A stretch of DNA of 17,857 nt from Mycoplasma sp. UBA710 (GCA_002298905.1 DBMA01000013.1:1-17857), one strand, 5' to 3'; positions 7,759 to 16,007 are shown, counted from the stretch's first letter. Notes: generated by a model from the sequence alone, not told the origin. Translations and numbers: made by a program.

Positions 7759-7789
7759 TCAATTGTAAATGAATTTATTGTTAAAAAAC

Positions 7790-8182
7790 CTAACGTTTTG
7801 AGAATTGACGAGCCCTTCTTGCTTTTCTTAAACCAGGTTTTTTACGTTCTTTAACTCTTGCATCTCTAGTTAACATTTTTTGTTTCTTTAATTTTGGTTT
7901 ATAATCTTCTGATGCTTCTATTAAGGCTCTTGCAATTCCTAAACGAATTGCTCCAGCTTGACCTGACAAGCCTCCTCCTGAAACATTAACATTAATATCT
8001 CATTTATTCATTTGTTCTAAAATCTCAAATGGTTGTAAAGCATCTTTAATTAAAATATCTGATTTTAAATATTGTTTAGCTTCAATTTTATTAATCAAAA
8101 ATTTACCAGTACCACTTTGAATAGTTACACGTGCTGAAGAAGATTTTCTTCTTCCTAATCCATGAAATTTAATATTTTTCAT
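7790..8182 (-). CDS. rpsI: 30S ribosomal protein S9
   Basis: 130 residues, the standard length of bacterial S9, a small-subunit head protein whose C-terminal tail reaches the P-site tRNA. Family marks are GLGRRKSSSARV near the N-terminus, VSGGGLSGQAGAIRLGIARAL in the middle, LTRDARVKERKKPG, and the basic ending RRARQFSKR with the invariant KR terminus. One TGA (7997-7999) is read as Trp in QMNKWDINV. The start ATG at 8182 has a GAGGT Shine-Dalgarno sequence (8196-8192) embedded in the last codons of rplM, and only 2 nt separate the two genes, so they are translationally linked. This rplM-rpsI pair is the usual bacterial arrangement. Confidence 0.98.
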
Positions 8183-8184
8183 AA

Positions 8185-8619
8185 TTATTTAACCTCTAAT
8201 TTTTTTGGTTTTTGAGCTTCATGTTTATGCTCACTACCTGCATATACATATAAATTTTTAAATTGTTTAGCTCCTAATTTTGTATGTGGAATCATACCCT
8301 TAACAGCTTTTTCAATAATAGCAATTGGTCTTCTTTTTCTTAATTCGCTAGGAGTTGTTGTTTTCATTCCGCCAGGATATCCTGAATGATGATAATAGAT
8401 CTTGTTTTTTTCTTTGTTTGCTGTTAAAAGAATTTTATCTGCATTAATAACAATGATATTATCTCCCATATCAACATTAGGGGTAAAAGTTGGTTTATTT
8501 TTACCTCTTAAATAAGATGCACAAATTGTTGCTAATCTACCTAAAATTTGACCTTCTGCATCAATTACATATCATTGCTTATCTGTCTTTTGATGTGTAA
8601 CAATAGTTGTTTGTCTCAT
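8185..8619 (-). CDS. rplM: 50S ribosomal protein L13
   Basis: 144 residues, normal for L13, an early-assembly large-subunit protein. The sequence starts MRQTIVTH, carries WYVIDAEGQILGRLAT with a TGA-encoded Trp, then GKNKPTFTPNVDMGDNIIVIN, HHSGYPGGMK and PHTKLGAKQFKNLYVYAG, all family hallmarks. The conserved MRQT start places the ATG at 8619. No Shine-Dalgarno sequence is at normal distance; the nearest AAGG is about 18 nt upstream (8641-8638). rpsI follows after 2 nt. A possible promoter for the pair is TATAAC at 8657-8652 on the minus strand. Confidence 0.98.
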
Positions 8620-8810
8620 AACTACTTAGATGTAATTCCTTTCTTTATTTTGTTATAAATTTTTGATATATTTTTGAATAAAATTAAGATTTGTTTTTAA
8701 AATTTGAAATACGCAAATTTATTATATAACAAAATTGCAAAAATATAAATTTAATAATTTGTATATTATATTAAATATATCTTAAAAATACAAGAAAATA
8801 ATTATTGTTT

Positions 8811-10118
8811 TTATTTTTTTTCATTCTTATTTTTAAAAATTAAATTAATTGGTGTTCCTGTAAAATCAAAATTCTCTCTTATTTGATTTTCAATATATCT
8901 TTTGTAACTAAAGTGAAGGCTTTTTTTGTCATTAACTGTTAATAAAAATGTTGGAATTTTTGCATCTATTTGCTTAATATAAGTGATAACTAATCTTTTG
9001 CCTTTAAATGTGGGTGCTGGTTGCATTTGTTGGGATTCCAAAATTACTTCATTTAATAACGATGTCTTTATTTTTCTTTCTAAATTATTTTTAACAGTAA
9101 TTATTAAATCTTTTAATTTTTGAATTCTTTGGTCTTTTAAAACAGAAATAAAAATAATTGGGGATCATGAAATAAATTTGAATTCTTTTAAAATTTTTTT
9201 TGTAAATTCATTAATAGTATATGTGTTTTTATCTTCAATTAAATCTCATTTATTAATAACTAAAATAATTGGTTTATTAAATTCCATTGCATATCCTGCA
9301 ATTCGAGCGTCAAAATGAGATAATTCTTTTGTTGCATCTATTACTAATAATGTTAAATTTGATTCTTCTAAAGAATTAAAAGCTCTATTTAGAGCATAAT
9401 AATCAATTGCATCTGATAATTTAGATTTTTTATTAATACCTGCTGTATCAATTATTTCAAAATTTTCATTATTTATTTTTAAAATAGCATTAACAGAATC
9501 TCTAGTTGTACCTGGAATATCAGATACTATCGACCTATTTTCATTCAACAATTTATTTAATAATGAAGATTTTCCTGCATTTGGTTTTCCGATTATTGAT
9601 AATTTAAAATAATTAAAATTTTCAATAGAATTTCAATCTAAATTATTGATAATAAGGTCCATTAATTCTCCAGTATTTTCTCCATGAAGAGCAGATATTG
9701 ATACCATATCTTTAATTCCTAATGAATAAATTGAAGAATCAAATTCTCTATTATTATCCATTTTATTAATAACTAAAATTATTTTTTTATTTGATTTTCT
9801 TAATATATCAATTACTAAAAAATCTTCTTTGGTTATTGGTGTTAATCCATCAACTACAAAAAGAATTAAATCAGCTTCTTCAATAGCTATATTTGCTTGT
9901 GCTCTTATATCATCAACAAAGACTTTTTTTTCATCAGTTATTCCACCTGTATCGATAATATAAAAATCACGCCCCAATCAAGATGTCTTTTGATAAATTC
10001 TATCTCTAGTTACACCTGGTTTATCATATACAATTGATTGACGTTTTCCAATCATTCTATTAAATAAAGTTGATTTGCCAACATTAGGTTTACCAATTAA
10101 AGCAACAGTGTTTTTCAT
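8811..10118 (-). CDS. der: Ribosome biogenesis GTPase Der (EngA)
   Basis: 435 residues, the usual size of Der, a GTPase with two tandem G domains and a C-terminal KH-like domain, needed for 50S subunit assembly. The first G domain has GKPNVGKS (9-16), DKPGVTRDR, DTGG and VINKMD. The second has GKPNAGKS (about 175-183), DIPGTTRDS, DTAG and VINKWD, where the W is TGA-coded. The C-terminal domain contains TPINLIFK near the end. It starts at ATG 10118 with no Shine-Dalgarno sequence; TATGAT at 10136-10131 ends 12 nt before it and predicts a very short leader. It diverges from the Cof-type phosphatase gene and lies upstream of rplM-rpsI, 191 bp away, probably as a separate unit. Confidence 0.97.
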
Positions 10119-10130
10119 TATTTTAAATAT

Positions 10131-10136
10131 ATCATA
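10131..10136 (-). promoter_or_regulatory. Putative -10 box of der
   Basis: TATGAT on the minus strand (10136-10131) ends 12 nt before the der ATG. Transcription from it would begin about 6 nt before the start codon. No clear -35 box is seen. Confidence 0.4.
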
Positions 10137-10192
10137 TTTTTATTCAAAATACTTTCTACTAATATTAAATTCATAATTTAAATGTATTATTT

Positions 10193-10198
10193 TATAAT
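10193..10198 (+). promoter_or_regulatory. Putative -10 box of the Cof-type phosphatase gene
   Basis: TATAAT ends 8 nt before ATG 10207, so the first transcribed base would fall at or within a base or two of the start codon, giving a leaderless mRNA. This agrees with the absence of a Shine-Dalgarno sequence. Confidence 0.5.
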
Positions 10199-10206
10199 TT
10201 TAAGAT

Positions 10207-11058
10207 ATGAATAATAATAAAAAATATTTATTTGCAATTGACTTAGATGGCACATTATTATCTTCTAGTGTTGATAATACAATTCATCCATTAACTATTA
10301 AAGGAATTAAAAGAGCTACAAAAGAAGGGCATATTGTATGTTTAGTAACAGGAAGACCTTGAATTGCATCTAAATTTGTGTATGAAAAATTAAAATTAAA
10401 TACAATCATCGCAAACTTGAATGGTGCTCATATTCATAATCCAAAAGATGAATTTTTTATTGATTATATAAGATATATTAATTTGAATGAAATGCTTTAT
10501 ATTTTAGGTGATCCTAATCTAAAAGATAAAATAAACAATTTAGCCATTGAAGGTCCAGGATGAGTTCACTTAGAACACAGAGATGACGATATGGAAAAAA
10601 TATTTAATTTTCATAAATTTCCTAAGTTAAAGATAGGTATTAATTTAGATAAAATTCCTTTAAAACCAACAGGGATTGTTATGGATATTAAAAAAGATGT
10701 TGATGCCAAAAAATTAAAAAAATATTTAAATCAAAAATACTCTGATTTAGCTTCTTTTTCATATTGGTCTAAAGGTGAAGGAAAATCTTATATTTTTGAT
10801 GTAGCTGCAATTGGAGTTGATAAAGGAAAAGTAATTTCTTTATTAATGAGATATTATGACATTGATATAGAGTCTACTATTGCTTTTGGTGATTCATTTA
10901 ATGATGAAGAAATGTTAGAAAATGTTAATTATTCAGTTGCTATGAAAAATGCTGATCCTCAAATCATTAAAAAAGCAAAATATGTTACTAAATTAACAAA
11001 CAAAGAGGGAGGAGTAGGACAATTTATTATTGATTTTTTAGATAACAAGATTAAATAG
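10207..11058 (+). CDS. Cof-type HAD-IIB family hydrolase (sugar-phosphate phosphatase-like)
   Basis: 283 residues, typical of the Cof subfamily of HAD phosphatases. These cytoplasmic enzymes dephosphorylate small phosphorylated metabolites such as sugar phosphates or flavin mononucleotide; the substrate cannot be read from sequence. HAD motif I is AIDLDGTLL, with nucleophile Asp12 and general acid Asp14. Motif II is the Thr in LVTGRPW (about 47-53). ANLNGAHIHN is the Cof N-G-A segment, and motif IV is AFGDSFNDEEML near residue 236. Two TGAs are read as Trp (in GRPW and GPGW), while a TGG also occurs (SYWSK). The ATG at 10207 is chosen because motif I follows at the usual distance. Its TAG stop directly abuts the stop codon of the convergent next gene. 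Confidence 0.9.
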
Positions 11059-11697
11059 TTAATAAAAATATTTAAAAAATACCACTAATCCTAATAATAT
11101 TGCACATAATAATGTAAGAACTAAAAAAATAATTATTAATATTTTATTTACGTTGATTTTATTTTTCTTGCTTTTTACATATTTTTTACTTATATCATCC
11201 ATTATTTTATTTTTTTGATTTTCTATCTCTATTTGTTCAAATTCTTGATAATTATTTTTTAATTCTATCAATTGATTATATATATTATTGATTTGTTCTA
11301 AAGATCTTCCCATTATAATTTCTAATTCTTCTTTAGTTAAATATTTTTTATTTTCTACTTCATAGAAAATTTCCATTTTTACATTAAGTAATTTTTTCTC
11401 TTGTTCATATAAATCAAAATCCTTGCCATCAACTTGATATTTTTTTATTACTAATGATCTATTTATTTCATTAGCTATTTTGTGCAATAAATTTCATGTT
11501 TCTAAATATTTTTTATTTAAAATATCAAATTGAGTTTTTATTGTTTTTTCTAGCTTAATAAAATCATCTTTTGATTTAGCATTATTTCCATGAGAAGTTT
11601 GTCAAATTTTACGAATTATTTTTTCTGTTATATTAAGATTTGTTTGTTGCTTGTTATCTTGCTGTATATTATTTGCATTTAAACTATTTTGTTTCAT
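11059..11697 (-). CDS. Orphan tail-anchored coiled-coil membrane protein, function unknown
   Basis: 212 residues reading two TGAs as Trp. I do not recognise a family. The N-terminal 25 residues are Asn/Gln-rich and polar. Residues about 25-175 are highly charged and mostly helical, with heptad-like stretches such as RSLEQINNIYNQLIELKNNY. A basic patch KKYVKSKKNKINVNK (about 170-185) precedes one long hydrophobic segment (about 183-208), and the chain ends FFKYFY. There is no signal peptide, so the bulk should face the cytoplasm with a C-terminal anchor. The ATG at 11697 has a GAGGT Shine-Dalgarno sequence (11708-11704) 6 nt before it. It converges with the phosphatase gene and diverges from galU, so it is an independent unit. 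Confidence 0.8.
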
Positions 11698-11841
11698 AAT
11701 TAAACCTCAAAATCATATATTACTTTTAATTTTTATAACTTTACTTAAATTAGACGTATTTTAAATTTAAATTATAATATAATAATTACTTATTATCTAA
11801 TTATCTAAATGTATAATATGATAAATTAAATCTATAATATT
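11698..11841. promoter_or_regulatory. Divergent intergenic region with the galU promoter
   Basis: A 144-bp AT-rich spacer between two divergent genes. TATAAT at 11812-11817 would start galU mRNA about 18 nt before its ATG. Another TATAAT at 11833-11838 is only 3 nt from the ATG and too close unless translation starts internally. On the minus strand a TATAAA (11737-11732) could serve the orphan coiled-coil gene. No convincing -35 boxes are visible. Confidence 0.4.
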
Positions 11842-12804
11842 ATGAAACAAACCAATATACAAAAATCAAAAGTTAAAAAAGTTATTATACCTGCCGCTGG
11901 TTGAGGAACTAGATTTTTACCTATGACCAAAATTATTCCCAAAGAATTAGTACCCATTTTAAATCGTCCTTCAATTGATTTGCTAGTGGATGAAGCTATT
12001 AATTCAGGAATAGAAGAAATCATTTTAGTAATATCAACAAGAAAACAAGAAATTATGAAATATTTTCAACCAAATATTCCATTAGAAGAAGAACTAAAAT
12101 CTAAAAACAAATGAGAATTACTAAAGCATGTTAAAAAAACTAATCGTGATGCAGTTATTAGAGTTGTTTATCAATATGAACAATTGGGCTTAGCACATGC
12201 TATATTAACGGCTGCTCGTTTTTTTAAAAATGAACCATTCGCTGTTATTTTAGGTGATGATTTAATTAAATCAAAAATTCCTGTAATTAAGCAAATGATG
12301 AATGAATACGACAAATTGGGATGTTCAATTATTGGAGTTCAAAATGTAGAATTTGATAAATTAAATAAATATGGAATTGTAAAACCAAAAAACAATAATG
12401 AAAAAAATAATAAATTATTTGAAATTAGTGGAGCTATAGAAAAACCTTCAATACAAAAGGCTCCTTCATCTAAAGCAATTTTAGGAAGATATATTTTTAA
12501 TTACTCAATTGTAAAATTCTTAGAAGATTTAGATTACTATAACAATAATTCAGGAGAAATTAATTTAGTAGATTGTTTTGATAAATATTTAAAAGAAGAA
12601 AAAATATATGCTTATGAATTTGATGGTAAACGTTATGATTTAGGTTCAATTGAAGGATTTGCAATGGCAACAATTGATTATAGTTTAGAAAATAAAGATA
12701 TATCTCACACTATCAAAAAACACATTATGAATTTAGCTTCTGAAATTTATTCTGAAACATCTCTTTTAGATTTTAATCTTAATAAAAATAAAGGAGGAAA
12801 ATAA
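11842..12804 (+). CDS. galU: UTP-glucose-1-phosphate uridylyltransferase
   Basis: 320 residues, a little longer than typical GalU. The enzyme makes UDP-glucose from UTP and glucose-1-phosphate, feeding glycolipid or capsule synthesis. The nucleotide-binding motif VIIPAAGWGTRFLPMTK (14-30) is followed by PKELVPILNRPSI (33-45), both GalU hallmarks. LGDDLI, YGIVKP, GRYIF and FDGKRYDLGSIEGF follow in the expected order. Two TGAs are read as Trp, one inside the first motif. There is no Shine-Dalgarno sequence before ATG 11842. Its last codons contain the strong Shine-Dalgarno sequence of plsY, so the two genes form an operon. A thymidylyltransferase (RmlA type) is less likely given the motif set. 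Confidence 0.94.
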
Positions 12805-12806
12805 TA

Positions 12807-13640
12807 ATGCTAGAGAAAATTCTTTTTAATTTTTTATGAATTATTGTTGCATATTTAATTGGTTCAATTAATTTTTCAATCATATTTACAAAAAATAAAA
12901 AAAATATGAAAAACATTAAAGAGGTTGGTTCTGGTAATGCTGGAGCAACAAATGCTGCAAGAGTTTATGGAATTAAATTTGGTGTTTGTATTTTTATTTT
13001 AGATGCATCTAAAAGCTTTTGATTAGGCTTTCTTTTGGGATTGTTACAAAGTAATGTAACAGCATTTAATGTAATTATTCCTCAATTAAGTTTAATTTTT
13101 ATTATTATTGGCCATATTTTTCCAATATATTTTAATTTCAAAGGAGGCAAAGGGGCTAGTTGCTTATTAGGGATGATTGCATCAATTAGTTTATTTATTG
13201 CTGCAATAGGAACAATTATTTTCTTTATTATTGTTATATTAACTAGGTATGTATCATTAGGTTCTATTATTGTTCCTTTCATTTTAGCTTTATTATCATT
13301 TTTATGTCCTTATTGACATAATATTGATTCAACTATTACTAATCAAATTTTTTGATTTAGTCCTCTCTTTATATTTATAGCTTCTATTATTGTGACATTA
13401 AGTCATTGACAAAATATTGGTCGTTTAATTCATAAAAAAGAATCTAAAATTCAATTTATTAATAAGAATCAAAAAATTAAAAAATTTTATGAAAATAAAT
13501 TAAAAATTAATTTAGTTAATAAAAATAAATTAGAAAAAAATCAAAAAAATAAAATTCATACTCATTCAATAATACCTGATTTAGATTCTAATGAGAATAA
13601 TAGCATTATTGATGATGCAATTAATATGAAGAAAAATTAA
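12807..13640 (+). CDS. plsY: Acyl-phosphate:glycerol-3-phosphate acyltransferase PlsY
   Basis: 277 residues reading several TGAs as Trp. PlsY is a polytopic membrane enzyme that transfers an acyl group from acyl-phosphate to glycerol-3-phosphate, the first step of phospholipid synthesis. The family motifs are present in order: GSGNAGATNAAR (after the first membrane helix), GHIFPIYFNFKGGKGA, and HWQNIGRLIHKKE in the last cytoplasmic loop. A long polar C-terminal tail of roughly 60-65 residues, rich in Lys, Asn and Asp, follows, whereas typical PlsY (about 200 residues) stops soon after the last motif. The start ATG at 12807 has AAGGAGG at 12791-12797 within the end of galU, 2 nt upstream in stop-to-start distance. 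Its stop codon overlaps that of convergent holA by 2 nt. Confidence 0.95.
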
Positions 13641-14572
13641 TTATTCAAAATTTCTAATAAAAATCTTTCAAAAATTATTTTATCGTTAATTGTTCCAGAT
13701 TTAATACTTAAATCTATATTTTCAATTATCTTCAAATATTTTTTAATTTTTGAATATCCTATATTATTTAAAAAATCTATGCATTTTTTAATAACAAATT
13801 GATGTTTATTTAATATGGTTTCCATTTCTTTCAAAGATTTTGAAGATTTTTTTAATGAATATATTTGAGAACATAAATCTAAATTATTAGCTATTTGATT
13901 AATAAATGAAGTTATCGATTCTCCATAACTTAATTTTTCATAATAGATTCGGAAAATATTTTCAAAATCATTTGCTTGAAAATAATTAATAAAGTCAAAA
14001 ATAGAAGTTAAGTTATATTTTTGCACCAGATCATCAATATTGGTTCTTGAAATATTTAAATCTAATGAAATTAATTTATCTAATTCATTAATAATTAAGT
14101 TTAATTTATTGGGTATTTTAGATAAAAAATATATTAAATCTATTTCACTTATTGATGCTTTATGAAAATTGATTTGTTCTTTAACAAATTGAATTATTTG
14201 TTTATTATTTAATTCATTAAATTCTTTACATATTGCTTGTTTTTTCAAAAAATCTACTATTTTATTATTAGATTTTGTTTTTTGATTTACTTTATTATTT
14301 GTAAAAATAACAATGGTAGAGTTTATTTTAGACCTTAAAGAATCTAAAATAAGTTCTTGTTCTTTTTCTGAAGCATTTATTAAATAAGGAAAATTTTGAA
14401 AAATTATTATTTTATTATTTTCAAATAAATTAAAAGTAGAAATTTGTTTCACAATTTCATCAATATCATTATTAAAATTTGTTCTTATGACTACATGGTC
14501 TTTATTTTGCTTTATAATAGACTTAATTTCTTGATCTATTAAATAATCTTCATTACCATAAAAATAATACAT
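13637..14572 (-). CDS. holA: DNA polymerase III delta subunit
   Basis: 311 residues from the chosen start. HolA is the clamp-loader subunit that opens the beta sliding clamp during replication. The N-terminus MYYFYGNEDYLIDQEI is the typical HolA opening (Y-GxxxYLI), and residues later follow the divergent three-domain pattern of the family, including an SIFDFINYF segment before the C-terminal helical domain. The family has no catalytic motif, so the call rests on the opening, length and overall pattern. I prefer ATG 14572 because it matches the family start and because a TATAAT (14590-14585) sits so close that an mRNA would begin after the alternative ATG at 14593, seven codons upstream. The stop codon overlaps that of plsY. 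Confidence 0.85.
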   Translation of the reverse strand: MYYFYGNEDYLIDQEIKSIIKQNKDHVVIRTNFNNDIDEIVKQISTFNLFENNKIIIFQNFPYLINASEKEQELILDSLRSKINSTIVIFTNNKVNQKTKSNNKIVDFLKKQAICKEFNELNNKQIIQFVKEQINFHKASISEIDLIYFLSKIPNKLNLIINELDKLISLDLNISRTNIDDLVQKYNLTSIFDFINYFQANDFENIFRIYYEKLSYGESITSFINQIANNLDLCSQIYSLKKSSKSLKEMETILNKHQFVIKKCIDFLNNIGYSKIKKYLKIIENIDLSIKSGTINDKIIFERFLLEILNN

Positions 14573-14584
14573 AGTTACCCAAAT

Positions 14585-14590
14585 ATTATA
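14585..14590 (-). promoter_or_regulatory. Putative -10 box of holA
   Basis: TATAAT on the minus strand (14590-14585) ends 12 nt before ATG 14572. It predicts a leader of about 6 nt and lies inside the longer open frame starting at 14593, which supports the shorter protein. Confidence 0.5.
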
Positions 14591-14620
14591 CATTTTTTTA
14601 TTAAATAAAGATTATTGGAA

Positions 14621-14626
14621 TATAAT
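14621..14626 (+). promoter_or_regulatory. Putative -10 box of ldh
   Basis: TATAAT lies 70 nt before the ldh ATG. The predicted mRNA would begin near 14633 with a possible 5' hairpin TTGTTA / TAACAA (14631-14636 and 14648-14653). The divergent holA -10 box is only 30 bp away, so the two promoters must overlap in their -35 regions. Confidence 0.5.
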
Positions 14627-14696
14627 AAATTTGTTAATTATATTAAATAACAAAGAAAGAAATATATATAAGAATATATTAGAAAAGGAAAAAATT

Positions 14697-15677
14697 ATGA
14701 AAGCTAAAAAAATTATTTTAGTAGGTGCAGGAGCTGTTGGATGTTCATTTTTATATTCAGCAATGAATAGAGGTCTTGCATCAGAATATGGAATTATAGA
14801 TGTTAATAAACAAAATGTTGAAGGACAAGTATTAGATTTTGAAGATGGTAATGCTCCAATGGATTATCCATTTAATGTTTTCGAAGCAACATATAAAGAT
14901 TGTAAAGATGCCGATATTGTTGTAGTTACAGCCGGAAGACCTCAATTACCAGGAGAAACTAGATTAAATATGGTTGAAGGTAATGCAATCATTATGAAAG
15001 ATATTGCAGAAGGGATTAAAAAATCTGGATTCAAAGGAATAAGTGTTATTGCTTCAAACCCAGTTGACATTTTGACATTAGTGTATCAAGAAGTAACAGG
15101 ATTCGATAAAAAATCAATTATTGGTTCAGGAACATCTTTAGATTCAGCAAGACTAACTAGAGAAATTTCAAAAAGAATTAATATTGCCCCTCAATCAATA
15201 CAAGCTTATGTAATGGGGGAACATGGAGATTCTTCAGTTTCTGCATTTTCAGTTGCTACAGTTGGAGGAGCACCTTTATCTTATTTTGTAAAACAAAAAA
15301 GAATTGATGAAAAAGAATTCCCAAAAATTCATGAGTATGTTTGAAGAAAAGCATATGAAATTATTGACAGAAAAAGAGCAACATTCTATGGAATTGGAGT
15401 TAACTTAGCTAACATATGTGAAAACATTATTAGAGACTCAAGAAAAGTTTTAGCAGTTGGTGCTTATTTGGAAGGTCAATACAAAAATTCAGGAGTTTAT
15501 ACAGGAGTTCCTGCTGTTGTTGGAGCAAATGGATTACAAGAAATCATTGAATTGCCAATTAGCTCAAGTGAACAAAAACAATTTGATAAATCTGTAAAAC
15601 AATTGAAAGAAGTTGTTGAAAAAGCTAGAAAAGCTATCAAATGTAAAAAAGGTGGATGTAAAAATAAGAAAAAATAA
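14697..15677 (+). CDS. ldh: L-lactate dehydrogenase
   Basis: 326 residues. The enzyme reduces pyruvate to L-lactate and regenerates NAD+ at the end of glycolysis. The Rossmann motif is VGAGAVGCSF (9-18). The mobile loop RPQLPGETR has Gln83 (lactate rather than malate specificity) and Arg89. Substrate and catalytic residues are Asn121 in SNPVD, Asp149 and Arg152 in SLDSARL, and the proton-relay His176 in GEHGDSS. One TGA (15342-15344) gives Trp216. AAAGGA at 14684-14689 supports ATG 14697; an earlier in-frame TTG at 14631 has no such support. By alignment to Bacillus LDH, the fructose-bisphosphate contacts Arg173 and His188 are Thr154 and Gln169 here. The C-terminus carries an extra Lys-rich tail with CKKGGC. 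Confidence 0.97.
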
Positions 15678-15715
15678 TTAATTAATGTTTTCTTAATTAG
15701 GAAATTATTAATTTA

Positions 15716-15767
15716 GCATTTAATGCCATATAATGATAAAATAATATTATGCATAAATTTATTATGC
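15716..15767 (+). promoter_or_regulatory. Putative promoter of the small membrane protein gene, flanked by two GCAT/ATGC inverted repeats
   Basis: TATAAT at 15729-15734 is bracketed by the palindrome GCATTTAATGC (15716-15726) and by GCATAA-N5-TTATGC (15751-15767), which would form a hairpin in the mRNA leader. The arrangement suggests operator sites or a structured leader. No -35 box is clear. Confidence 0.4.
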
Positions 15768-15791
15768 TTAAAAAAATTTAAGGAGAATTGT

Positions 15792-16007
15792 ATGGCGAAA
15801 AAAAGATTAGAAACCAACAAATTAATTGCTTTAATTTTATTACTATTTCCTGTAATTTCAATCATTGGTGTGATTCTTTATGCTATTGATATGATTAAAG
15901 GAAATTGATCATTTTTAGAATTAATTGTTTTAATTTTATGTATTCCTTTTGGTTTCTTTGCAGCAATATTCTTATGATTAAATGCATTAGGAATTTTAAA
16001 ATTATAA
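15792..16007 (+). CDS. Small membrane protein with two transmembrane helices, function unknown
   Basis: 71 residues reading two TGAs as Trp. After a basic start MAKKRLETNK come two hydrophobic helices (about 11-35 and 42-70) separated by a short loop IKGNWSF. The basic N-terminus should face the cytoplasm, which makes both ends cytoplasmic. AGGAGA at 15781-15786, 6 nt before ATG 15792, is a clear ribosome binding site, and a strong terminator follows 27 nt after the stop, so it is a well-defined gene. I do not recognise a family. It is placed after ldh but has its own promoter-like sequence. Confidence 0.8.

Noticed and set aside
7624..7854. Open frame covering the tRNA-Ile gene and the end of rpsI on the plus strand
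   Set aside because: It reads through a perfect cloverleaf tRNA and the antisense of S9. It resembles the spurious tRNA-derived proteins often seen in databases.
8700..8720. Inverted repeat AAATTTG / CAAATTT between der and rplM as a terminator for der
   Set aside because: Only 7 bp with a 7-nt loop and no U tract on the der strand. It is too weak to call in such AT-rich DNA.
14573..14593. Longer HolA start at ATG 14593 (seven extra residues)
   Set aside because: The extra residues do not match the family opening, and a likely -10 box lies inside the extension, so the mRNA would probably start after it.
14631..14696. Longer LDH start at TTG 14631
   Set aside because: It would add 22 residues with no family match, while ATG 14697 has a ribosome binding site and matches the conserved N-terminus.
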